Positions 17,475 through 25,165 of a stretch of DNA of 64,000 nt are shown piece by piece. This DNA is from Calidifontibacillus oryziterrae (GTDB lineage: Bacteria; Bacillota; Bacilli; Bacillales; Bacillaceae_J), in contig NZ_ANOK01000003.1 of assembly GCF_000331575.1 (NCBI RefSeq), forward strand, positions 1 through 64,000. Reading direction: 5' to 3'. The first letter of the stretch is position 1, and each line of letters starts with the position of its first letter. Position numbers and translations under genes: made by a program. The notes beneath the pieces were generated by a model. That model saw only the letters and a list, made by a program, of their open reading frames with translations, searched no databases and was not told the origin of the DNA.

Positions 17475-18111
17475 TAATGAAAATTTACTGGCAATAATTC
17501 CAGTTGTACACACGATTGCGGACAACAAATTTGTATTAGGTGACCGCCTAGTAGAGATTGGTATTGGAGGTCCGGATATTGAAGCTACCTTGTCAGCAAT
17601 CGCGATGGCTCAGGCAGAGTTAGGTCATGCCAGATTAATGTACAATTGGACATTTGATCTTGAAGGTTTGATAAAAAAGCCAGAAATTCAAGCGCAAACA
17701 GGGAGAGCTTTTCAAAATGTAGTTGCAATTCATAATTGGATTACTTTAATTGCAGCATCATATGTTGTGAATTTAGCGGTTGATTTAGTTATAAAGGAAA
17801 TTATTAAGTCTAGTACAAGGCAAGTAGGAAGTCATTTTGAAAAATACTTAGTTGAACAAAAGGATCATATTATATACTCTGAAGGCTGGGCTATGCAATT
17901 GTTGAATGATGAAGGAGCAATACCGCGGAAGTTTAAAGAAGCTCTTTCCGAAGTTCAAAATGAAGTAGTCCAATGGTTAACAAGTATTGAAACTAATAAG
18001 AGTTTACTAGAAGAACAATTAATCTCACAAAATGCTAGCCTTGTTAAGCGTTTGAATGAAAGAATTGGGCAAATTACAAAAAATTCTGGGGTGACAGCTG
18101 ATGTTCGTTAA
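17467..18111 (+). CDS. PaaC-like structural subunit (divergent)
   Basis: 214 residues of the PaaC class of ferritin-like proteins: DNKFVLGDRLVEIGIGGPDIEATLSAIAMAQAELGH. An ELGH (51-54) remnant of the di-iron ExxH motif is kept, as in canonical PaaC. PaaC supports PaaA structurally and does not bind the catalytic iron pair. About 50 residues shorter than the canonical PaaC at 26325. ATG 17467 chosen because gaggaggg is correctly spaced. Overlaps both neighbours. Confidence 0.83.
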   Translation: MPNNENLLAIIPVVHTIADNKFVLGDRLVEIGIGGPDIEATLSAIAMAQAELGHARLMYNWTFDLEGLIKKPEIQAQTGRAFQNVVAIHNWITLIAASYVVNLAVDLVIKEIIKSSTRQVGSHFEKYLVEQKDHIIYSEGWAMQLLNDEGAIPRKFKEALSEVQNEVVQWLTSIETNKSLLEEQLISQNASLVKRLNERIGQITKNSGVTADVR

Positions 18112-18283
18112 AGAAGGTGGGAAAAAGCCGCATTGTCCATTTTGTGATAGCGAGAAAGCGACATTCCTATCACCGTTCGGAACTGCTCAGCTAGTTCGTC
18201 AATATTATTGCAATGATTGTAAAAGCGTGTTTGAGTATATTCGTTGGCGGGAAAGTAGCGAACTAAAGCATAGTAATGCTTAA
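18101..18283 (+). CDS. PaaD C-terminal-type zinc-ribbon protein (split PaaD, part 2)
   Basis: 60 residues matching the C-terminal ribbon of PaaD: CPFCDSEKATFLSPFGTAQL followed by YYCNDCKSVFEYI, two CxxC pairs expected to bind one zinc. The canonical fused PaaD (27209) ends with an equivalent CPYCGS...FGPSACRSILYCKNCKNP. Start overlaps the PaaC-like stop by 11 bases with ggggtga upstream. So the PaaD functions are separated by paaB- and paaC-like genes yet kept in one operon, which argues that both parts are still needed. Confidence 0.83.
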   Translation: MFVKEGGKKPHCPFCDSEKATFLSPFGTAQLVRQYYCNDCKSVFEYIRWRESSELKHSNA

Positions 18284-18352
18284 TAATTCAATACTAGATG
18301 TTGCCTATTCGAGTTGTTTTGTCGTCTGACATTTATCGATTTTAACTTATTA

Positions 18353-18500
18353 GGTTGAACAATCGAGATCGAGTTTTCCGCTTGCTATGTTACTCACTCT
18401 TTCATGTTAGAATTTTTATCTTACTTTGTTGAACAATCGCGATCAGGAGTTGTTCAATGCTTTCTTTTGTAAAATAACCACTATATAAACAGTGGATATA
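18353..18500. promoter_or_regulatory. repeated TTGAACAATCG motif and hairpins upstream of crotonase
   Basis: TTGAACAATCGAGATC at 18355-18370 and TTGAACAATCGCGATC at 18429-18444, spaced by 74 bases. The second is also one arm of a perfect TTGAACAA/TTGTTCAA inverted repeat (18429-18436, 18450-18457). A CCACT/AGTGG hairpin follows at 18478-18495. Likely operator sites for a regulator other than the TATGACGT one; the regulator is unknown. Confidence 0.5.
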
Positions 18501-18531
18501 TTAAAATACTAATTTCTAAGGAGGAATTTTA

Positions 18532-19332
18532 ATGACAAACACAGTAAGTCTTGAAACAAAAACATTGACAGTAAAAAAGGATAATGGAGTGGCTGAAGTA
18601 CATCTTCACATTAACAAAACAAATGCGTACGATCTTGAATTTTATCGAGAATTAAATGCTGTGGTGGATGATATTCGCTTTGATAATGATATAAAAGTAG
18701 TTGTATTAATGAGTGATATGCCAAACTTTTTCAGTGTTGGGGCAAATGTTGCATTTCTCAAAGCATCAGAGCCGCGCTTTAAAACCCAGTTCTGCTTATT
18801 CTGTAATGAAACATTAGATAAAATTGCGCGTTCCCCACAAATCTGGATTGCTTGTTTAGAAGGACACACTGTCGGTGGCGGCCTCGAAATGGCATTAGGA
18901 TGTGATTTAAGATTTATGGGAGATCAGGCAGGAAAAATTGGGTTGCCAGAAGTGACGTTAGGAGTATTAGCTGGTACAGGAGGAACGCAGCGTCTTGCCC
19001 GCCAGGTCGGTCATTCCAAAGCGTTAGATTTAAATATTAGTGGTGAGTTAATCACTCCAAAGGAGGCGTTAGATATTCAACTAGTTGATAAAGTATTCCC
19101 TCAGGAAGAGACACGTGAAAAAACGCTACAATATGCCCGTAAAATTGCTAGTCAAGCAACATATGCGGTATCGAATATTAAGCTATCAATTATGAACGGA
19201 AAAGAAATGCCTTTAAATGTAGCGATTCGCTATGAGGGCGAACTTCAAAATCTATTGTTCCGTTCCAATGATGCAAAGGAAGGATTAACTGCTTTTCTTG
19301 AAAAGCGCGACCCAAATTGGACTGGACAATAA
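18532..19332 (+). CDS. enoyl-CoA hydratase/isomerase family protein with BoxC-like signature
   Basis: 266-residue crotonase. Both catalytic glutamates are visible: Glu119 in GGGLEMALGCD and Glu140 in GLPEVTLGVLAGTGGTQ. Residues 83-94 read FKTQFCLFCNET. From memory, an FKxNFCKFTNET-type segment at the same place, plus GANI before it and LPEVPLLGVLPGTGG after it, is characteristic of BoxC, the benzoyl-CoA-dihydrodiol lyase. BoxC itself is about twice as long. Excellent aaggaggaa site, ATG start. Lying between the divergent oxygenase and the benzoate-CoA ligase, it is a candidate ring-opening or isomerising enzyme (inference); an ordinary hydratase is the alternative. Confidence 0.85.
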   Translation: MTNTVSLETKTLTVKKDNGVAEVHLHINKTNAYDLEFYRELNAVVDDIRFDNDIKVVVLMSDMPNFFSVGANVAFLKASEPRFKTQFCLFCNETLDKIARSPQIWIACLEGHTVGGGLEMALGCDLRFMGDQAGKIGLPEVTLGVLAGTGGTQRLARQVGHSKALDLNISGELITPKEALDIQLVDKVFPQEETREKTLQYARKIASQATYAVSNIKLSIMNGKEMPLNVAIRYEGELQNLLFRSNDAKEGLTAFLEKRDPNWTGQ

Positions 19333-19359
19333 AGTAAAGACAACATAGTAAAAATAGGA

Positions 19360-19397
19360 GTAGCAATACCAATGTTTCATTTGGTATTGCTACTTTC
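19360..19397 (+). terminator. hairpin after crotonase gene
   Basis: GTAGCAATACCAA / TTGGTATTGCTAC, 13-bp perfect stem with a 8-base loop, followed by a weak T-run (tttc). Probable terminator. Confidence 0.7.
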
Positions 19398-19571
19398 ATG
19401 ATATAAATATAATTCGACAATTTTATTGTCTATCAATCGAAATAATGTGACAAGTAATATGATTTTTCACGTCGCAAAAACAAAGAATAGTCTCGTTTTT
19501 GCTGTAATCACTGTACTAAATTTGTACAAACAAAATAAATATTTAATAAAGTTAAAAAAAGGAGTGGTATT

Positions 19572-21149
19572 GTGAATATTACAACTCCACAAGTTCGTGG
19601 AATGGCAAGTAAGTATAATGCATCCTATTTATTTATTGATAAGCAGGTAGAAAATGGATTCGGTCAAGATGTAGCGATTTTTTATCAAGATGAACAAATA
19701 ACATATAGACAATTGCAAGAGCGTATAAACCAGTTTGGCAATGTTTTAAAACAATTAGGAATAAATATGGAACAACGTATACTTCTAGCATGTTATGATT
19801 CACCTGAATTTGTTGCTTCATTTTTCGGAGCAATAAAGATTGGAGCAATACCAGTACCTGTTAATACGATGATGAAGCCAAAGGACTTTGAATATTTTCT
19901 CAATAATAGTCGCTCTAAAGTGTTAGTTATTCAACAAGACCTTTGGGATACGATTAAAGAGGATCGACAAAACTTTTTATATTTAGAGCACATATTTGTA
20001 ATATCTACCCAAGCGGTTAACGAAGCGGGGGTAAAGGATTATTGTTCATGGGTTGAGCAAGCTTCTAGTGAGCTAAGGAGTGCGCATACTTGCAAGAGTG
20101 ATGCAGCATTTTGGTTATATAGCTCAGGGAGTACAGGTGATCCAAAAGGCGTCATTCATCTTCAACATGATATGGAATATGCATATGAGAATTATGCTAG
20201 AAAAATATTAAAAATTGATAAAAATGATATTACATTTTCAGCATCAAAACTATTTTTTGCTTATGGGTTAGGTAATGGGATGTATTTTCCGTTAGGTGCA
20301 GGTGCCTCAACTGTGTTAATGCCTGATAGACCAACGCCAGATTTAGTGTTTGCGACAATTGAGAAATACAAACCAACTATTTTCTTTGGTGTCCCGACTC
20401 TTTATGGGGCAATGATTAATCATGTTGAACAATCTGGTAAAAAGTATGATTTAACGTCGGTCAGAGTTTGTGTTTCAGCTGGTGAAGCATTACCCGCAGC
20501 ATATATTAATAAATGGAAAAATCTTTTTAATATAGATATTTTGGACGGAATTGGTTCTACAGAAGCGCTACATATTTATTTATCTAATCAAGTTGGGAAA
20601 ATTCGTGAAGGTAGCTCCGGTTTTGCCGTTCCAGGTTATGAAGCGAAAATCATAGATGAACATGGCGCTTTACTACCACCGAACGAAACAGGTAATTTGT
20701 GGATTAAGGGTGATAGTATAGCTGAGCGCTATTGGAATCTTCATGAGGAAAATAAGGTAAAGTTTCAAGGCGAATGGTTTAATACTGGAGATCGTTATTA
20801 CTGTGATGAGGATGGATATTATTGGTATTGTGGACGATCGGACGATATGTTAAAAATCGGCGGAATATGGGTTTCTCCTATTGAAGTGGAATCCTCTTTA
20901 CTTGAACATGATAAAGTTCTGGAAACAGCTGTTGTAGGAGAAAAAAATGTGGACGATTTAGTAAAAACGAAAGCTTACGTAGTTTTAAAGAACGGGATGG
21001 AGCCGTCAGAGGAATTAAAGGATGAGTTGAAAGTCTTTGTAAAAGATAAATTAGCACCTTATAAATATCCAAGAATTATAGAGTTTGTTGATGAACTGCC
21101 AAAAACAGCAACAGGTAAAATTCAAAGATTTAAACTAAGAAACATTTAG
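19572..21149 (+). CDS. benzoate-CoA ligase family protein
   Basis: 525-residue acyl-adenylate-forming enzyme. The AMP-binding P-loop is YSSGSTGDPKGVIHLQHDM. SASKLFFAYGLGNGMYFP and DGIGSTEALHIYLSN are signature stretches of the BadA/BclA benzoate-CoA ligase family. The C-terminal catalytic lysine is in KTATGKIQRFKLR. Members activate benzoate and related aromatic carboxylates with ATP and CoA. GTG start with ggagtgg 5 bases upstream. A TGTAC..GTACA palindrome (19512-19528) lies in its leader. Together with BenE it points to benzoate (or hydroxy-/aminobenzoate) as the substrate of this cluster. Confidence 0.9.
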   Translation: MNITTPQVRGMASKYNASYLFIDKQVENGFGQDVAIFYQDEQITYRQLQERINQFGNVLKQLGINMEQRILLACYDSPEFVASFFGAIKIGAIPVPVNTMMKPKDFEYFLNNSRSKVLVIQQDLWDTIKEDRQNFLYLEHIFVISTQAVNEAGVKDYCSWVEQASSELRSAHTCKSDAAFWLYSSGSTGDPKGVIHLQHDMEYAYENYARKILKIDKNDITFSASKLFFAYGLGNGMYFPLGAGASTVLMPDRPTPDLVFATIEKYKPTIFFGVPTLYGAMINHVEQSGKKYDLTSVRVCVSAGEALPAAYINKWKNLFNIDILDGIGSTEALHIYLSNQVGKIREGSSGFAVPGYEAKIIDEHGALLPPNETGNLWIKGDSIAERYWNLHEENKVKFQGEWFNTGDRYYCDEDGYYWYCGRSDDMLKIGGIWVSPIEVESSLLEHDKVLETAVVGEKNVDDLVKTKAYVVLKNGMEPSEELKDELKVFVKDKLAPYKYPRIIEFVDELPKTATGKIQRFKLRNI

Positions 21150-21175
21150 GAGATTAAATATTACTACTTACACCA

Positions 21176-21231
21176 CAAGTACTTTGGAGGAAACAAATCA
21201 TTTTGACAAAGTACTTGATTTTTTATTTTTT
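21176..21231 (+). terminator. terminator after benzoate-CoA ligase gene
   Basis: CAAGTACTTTG / CAAAGTACTTG inverted repeat followed by a long T-rich run (attttttattttt). Closes the benzoate-like cluster. Confidence 0.88.
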
Positions 21232-21290
21232 ATTGGCTATTCCCCTTAATGTTTTCTAAAAATCGCATGAGAGGAAGGGGTGATAAGTAT

Positions 21291-22577
21291 TTGAAGGAAA
21301 AAACAAGAATACGTGTCATAATAGTTGCTATTACTTTATGTGTTGTTGCAAGTCTTGGGTTTGCGCGATTTTCCTTTGGGGCAATTCTGCCTTTTATGAA
21401 GGAAGGCCTAGGATTCGATTATCAACAAACAGGGACAGTAGCTTCAGGGATTTTTTTAGGGTATTTAATGAGTTCGTTTATATCAGGATACGTAGTTTTA
21501 AAGTATACAGCTAAACGTGTCATACTATGTTCGCTCATCTTAGTGGCAGTTTCGATGGTGATCATTTCATTATCAAATCATATTATAGTCGCTATATTTG
21601 GGAGTTTATTACTTGGAATTGGATCTGGTGGTGCCAATATACCAGCGTTAGGTCTAATTCCCCGTTGGTTTGCTCCAAGTAGACGAGGAATGGCTATGGG
21701 GATAGCCAACTCGGGTAGTGGAATTGGAATGTCTTTTAGCGGTATGGTTGTACCACTACTAATAGCTATTCATCCAGAATTAGGCTGGCGCTATAGCTGG
21801 TGGATTCTCGCTGCATTTGTAATGCTAATTATTATGATTAATAGCTTATTTTTGAAAAATGATCCAGGCGATGTAGGTATGAGCCCTGTTGGCTATTCAG
21901 CTGTTCCTACGAGAAACGAAGATCAACTAAGACCAATTAAAGATTATTCATCTGTTTATAAAAATAAATACGTCTGGACAATTGGGATTTGTTATTTTGC
22001 GTGGGGATTTAGTTATTTAACGTTTTCAACCTTTCTCGTAGATTACTTAATGACCGATGGTGGTTTTCAAAAGGAAATGGCTGGAAGTTATTTTGCGATT
22101 GCAGGCTTTGCTAGCGTTTTTAGTGGTTTTATATGGGGTAGTTTATCAGATCGGTTTGGAAGAATCCAAACGTTATCTTTTGTGTATTTTTTTCAAGCAT
22201 CGATATTAGTATTGATTGTCACAACAAATAATAGCTTTTTATTGTTAAGCGGAGTAATCTTGTATGGTCTTTCCCTTTGGGCAGTACCGACGGTTACAAA
22301 TGTGGGTATAAGTGAACTTGTTGAACCAAGACTTATCCCTATTGCCATGGGATTTTTAACATTATTTTTCGGGGTTGGCCAATTTATTTCACCGATTATA
22401 ACGGGTGTGTTAATAGATGCAGCAAACAACTATAATACATCATTTTTTCTATCGGCAACAGTAGTTGCGGCTGCGGGTGTAATTAGTTTTTTATTAATTA
22501 TTAAAACAAAAAAACAACAATTGGAAATTTTCCAACCAAAAGAATCTAAAAGTTCAAAAGATTTAAAAAATTATTGA
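21291..22577 (+). CDS. MFS transporter (YbfB/YjiJ-like)
   Basis: 428 residues with 12 predicted helices. Motif-A-like loop between helices 2 and 3, and SDRFGRIQ between helices 8 and 9. FARFSFGAILPFM near the N-terminus is typical of YbfB/YjiJ-type carriers. TTG 21291 preferred because gaggaagggg precedes it; the ATG 14 codons upstream has no ribosome binding site. It sits between the two ligase genes, so an aromatic acid or its metabolite is a plausible cargo, but direction and substrate are not readable. Confidence 0.85.
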   Translation: MKEKTRIRVIIVAITLCVVASLGFARFSFGAILPFMKEGLGFDYQQTGTVASGIFLGYLMSSFISGYVVLKYTAKRVILCSLILVAVSMVIISLSNHIIVAIFGSLLLGIGSGGANIPALGLIPRWFAPSRRGMAMGIANSGSGIGMSFSGMVVPLLIAIHPELGWRYSWWILAAFVMLIIMINSLFLKNDPGDVGMSPVGYSAVPTRNEDQLRPIKDYSSVYKNKYVWTIGICYFAWGFSYLTFSTFLVDYLMTDGGFQKEMAGSYFAIAGFASVFSGFIWGSLSDRFGRIQTLSFVYFFQASILVLIVTTNNSFLLLSGVILYGLSLWAVPTVTNVGISELVEPRLIPIAMGFLTLFFGVGQFISPIITGVLIDAANNYNTSFFLSATVVAAAGVISFLLIIKTKKQQLEIFQPKESKSSKDLKNY

Positions 22578-22601
22578 CATTTAGTTTCCGGAAGGGTATC
22601 T

Positions 22602-22738
22602 TTGGAATCAAACATTACATAAAATATAATGACCGTTAAAATAACGTCATACGAAAAATAGTATGACGTGTCGTTTAAATTGTAAATGTAAGCGCTTTTA
22701 TGTAGTGTTTTGACATTTCTTGAATCGTTACATGTCAA
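22602..22738 (+). promoter_or_regulatory. paaK promoter, palindromic operator, cre-like site
   Basis: -35 TTGGAA (22602-22607), 17-base spacer, -10 TATAAT (22625-22630). Just past the expected start of transcription lies ACGTCATAC-8-GTATGACGT (22644-22669), a perfect 9-bp inverted repeat and likely PaaX operator. TGTAAGCGCTTTTA (22687-22700) matches the CcpA cre consensus with one mismatch. A further TTGACAT/ATGTCAA inverted repeat (22710-22738) abuts the ribosome binding site. Confidence 0.65.
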
Positions 22739-22754
22739 ATAAGGGGGAAATTGG

Positions 22755-24080
22755 ATGATTTTGCATGAAATTGAAACAGTAAATCGAGAGGAAATCGAAA
22801 AATTACAGCTTGAAAGACTGAGAACTACCGTAGAAAGAGTATTTAATAATGTGCCGTTTTATCAGGAAAAACTAGTAGAACGCAATGTGACTCCTAGTAG
22901 TATTAAAGGTTTAGAGGACATCGCAAAGCTTCCTTTTACAAAAAAACAAGATTTACGTAATCATTATCCGTTTGGTCTGTTCGCAGTAGATCGAAAGGAA
23001 ATTGTTAGAATTCATGGTTCATCAGGTACTAGCGGTAAACCAACAGTTGTTGCATATACGCGAAATGATATTAAAAACTGGAGTGAAATCATTGCCAGAG
23101 CAATTGTAATTGCAGGAGGTAGACCTGGAGAGGTTTTACATAATGCGTATGGTTATGGGTTATTTACTGGGGGATTAGGACTTCATTACGGCAGTGAAAT
23201 TTTAGGGATGTGTACCGTGCCGATTTCCGGTGGTAATACCGATAGGCAAATAACCTTAATTGAAGATTTTGAACCAACTGTCATTTGTTGTACACCGTCT
23301 TATGTGTTAAATATCGCTGAGCATATGGAAGATCTAGGAAAGGACCCGCGTAAATCAAGTCTAAAATATGGAATATTTGGTGCTGAACCATGGTCAGAAG
23401 AAATGCGGAAAACAATAGAGGAAAAGCTTGCTATAAAGGCGTGTGATATATATGGACTAAGTGAGGTAATGGGACCGGGTGTTTCTGTTGAATGCCATCA
23501 AGAGCAAAACGGCCTTCATGTTGCTGAAGATCATTTCCTTGTAGAAGTTATAGATCCGGAAACACTTGAAGCCGTACCGGACGGAGAGGACGGTGAGCTT
23601 GTGTTTACAAGCTTGACGAAGGAGGCTTTTCCGGTTATTCGTTATCGGACGGGTGATATTGCTTCAATTAATAGAGAGAAATGTAAATGTGGAAGAACTA
23701 CTCTTCGAATGTCACGAGTGAAGGGCCGTCTTGATGACATGATCATTATTAGAGGAGTAAATGTTTTCCCTTCTGAAATTGAACATTTTTTACTTACAGT
23801 AAAAGAATTAGCTCCACATTATCAAGTGCATTTAATTAAAAAAGGAAGTATGGATGCAATTGAGTTAAATGTGGAGATAACAGATGCTATGTATAAACAA
23901 ATTAGTGGTGATATGAATCATGAAAAGGTTCATCAATTAACCAATATGATTCATCACATTATGAAAAATAGCTGTCTAGTTTCAATGGATATAAAAATAC
24001 ATCAGCCAAAGTCAATTAAAAGATCAGAGGGAAAGGCTGTCCGGGTAATAGACAAAAGAAATACAAGTTTAAAAGTATAA
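22755..24080 (+). CDS. paaK: phenylacetate-CoA ligase
   Basis: 441 residues, standard PaaK length. ATP-binding loop HGSSGTSGKPTVVAYT near residue 92, YGLFTGGLGLHYG, the IYGLSEVMGPGVS active-site block, RYRTGD, and the C-terminal GRLDDMIIIRGVNVFPS. Converts phenylacetate, ATP and CoA to phenylacetyl-CoA. aaggggg site, ATG start. Its leader has the best operator candidate in the window and a cre-like site, suggesting substrate induction plus carbon catabolite control. The C-terminus carries a ~15-residue insertion rich in His/Met (about 390-410) compared with what I expect, of no obvious function. Confidence 0.96.
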   Translation: MILHEIETVNREEIEKLQLERLRTTVERVFNNVPFYQEKLVERNVTPSSIKGLEDIAKLPFTKKQDLRNHYPFGLFAVDRKEIVRIHGSSGTSGKPTVVAYTRNDIKNWSEIIARAIVIAGGRPGEVLHNAYGYGLFTGGLGLHYGSEILGMCTVPISGGNTDRQITLIEDFEPTVICCTPSYVLNIAEHMEDLGKDPRKSSLKYGIFGAEPWSEEMRKTIEEKLAIKACDIYGLSEVMGPGVSVECHQEQNGLHVAEDHFLVEVIDPETLEAVPDGEDGELVFTSLTKEAFPVIRYRTGDIASINREKCKCGRTTLRMSRVKGRLDDMIIIRGVNVFPSEIEHFLLTVKELAPHYQVHLIKKGSMDAIELNVEITDAMYKQISGDMNHEKVHQLTNMIHHIMKNSCLVSMDIKIHQPKSIKRSEGKAVRVIDKRNTSLKV

Positions 24081-24117
24081 TTTTTTAAAAAATCAGAAAT
24101 TTAAGTGCGCTAATCAC

Positions 24118-24167
24118 TTGTATTTTATATGACGTAATATTATAATAACGTTAATAAAACGTCATAT
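24118..24167 (+). promoter_or_regulatory. paaA promoter with two operator half-sites
   Basis: -35 TTGTAT (24118-24123), 17-base spacer, perfect -10 TATAAT (24141-24146). ATATGACGT (24127-24135) lies inside the spacer and ACGTCATAT (24159-24167) just after the expected start point. They are the same words as the paaK operator, so a bound repressor would block polymerase directly. Confidence 0.7.
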
Positions 24168-24199
24168 AACGTTTATAAAACAAGAAGGGTGGGGTATAA

Positions 24200-25165
24200 A
24201 TGGCGGTTCATGTAGTTGATTCTTCAGATGAAATTAAACACGAAGAATTTATGAAGAGAATCGAGGCAGGCGAAAAAATTGAAGCCGATGATTGGATGCC
24301 TGATGAGTACCGACATACATTGATAAAATTAATATCAATGCATGGTATCAGTGAGATTATGGGGGCATTACCAGAAAAGGAATGGGCTCCTAAAGCACCT
24401 TCTCTATATCGGAAGCTTGGGATTATGGCAAAGGTTCAGGATGAAATGGGTCATGGTCAATTGCTATTACGGGTTGCTGAAGATCTCATTAAGCCTCTAG
24501 GTAAAACGAGAGAGGATTTAATTCAGGATTTATTTAATGGAGATTTGAAGTTTCATAATGTATTTCATTGGAAGACAGAATCGTGGGCAGATGCAGGCTT
24601 GATTGGCTGGTTAGTTGATGGAGCAGCTATTATTACGCAAACAAATATGTTAGATGCTTCCTATGCCCCTTATGCAAGAGCGTTAAAACGAATTGCACAA
24701 GAGGAAGTATTCCATGCACAACACGGCGAAGCGATTTCAATTGCGTTAGCAAAAGGAACAAAAGAGCAAAAAGAAATGCTTCAAGATGCACTAGATCGTT
24801 GGTGGCCAGCATTGTTAATGTTTTTCGGACCAGCAACTTCAGAAACAACGGGCTCCTCGAAGCAAGATATAACAATCAAATATAAAATTAGAAAAAATAC
24901 AAATGAAGATTTAAGGCAGTTTTATCTTACGAAATATATTCCTAGAATACAAGGGATTGGGTTAACCATTCCAGATGAAACACTTCATTTTGATGAAGAA
25001 ACGAAAAACTGGATATACAAGCAGCCTGATTGGGAATATTTCAAGAAAATTATTCGTAACGATGGTCCGATGTCACAAGAAAGACTACGGTTAAGAAAAT
25101 TATCATATGAAAACAATGCTTGGGTGCGTAAAGCATTAGGTTTAAAAAGCGCGGTAGTTTCATAG
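24200..25165 (+). CDS. paaA: 1,2-phenylacetyl-CoA epoxidase subunit PaaA
   Basis: 321 residues. Di-iron ligands visible: Glu52 (SEIMGA), Glu82 and His85 (DEMGH), Asp140, Glu168/169 and His172 (EEVFH), followed by AQHGEA typical of PaaA. Catalytic subunit that epoxidises the ring of phenylacetyl-CoA with O2. gaagggtgggg site, ATG start. In most genomes paaB follows at once. Here a 51-bp tandem repeat array intervenes. Confidence 0.96.
   Translation: MAVHVVDSSDEIKHEEFMKRIEAGEKIEADDWMPDEYRHTLIKLISMHGISEIMGALPEKEWAPKAPSLYRKLGIMAKVQDEMGHGQLLLRVAEDLIKPLGKTREDLIQDLFNGDLKFHNVFHWKTESWADAGLIGWLVDGAAIITQTNMLDASYAPYARALKRIAQEEVFHAQHGEAISIALAKGTKEQKEMLQDALDRWWPALLMFFGPATSETTGSSKQDITIKYKIRKNTNEDLRQFYLTKYIPRIQGIGLTIPDETLHFDEETKNWIYKQPDWEYFKKIIRNDGPMSQERLRLRKLSYENNAWVRKALGLKSAVVS

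Noticed and set aside
16918..18283. Frameshifted canonical paaD
   Set aside because: The two parts are separated by intact paaB- and paaC-like genes and each has its own start and ribosome binding site.
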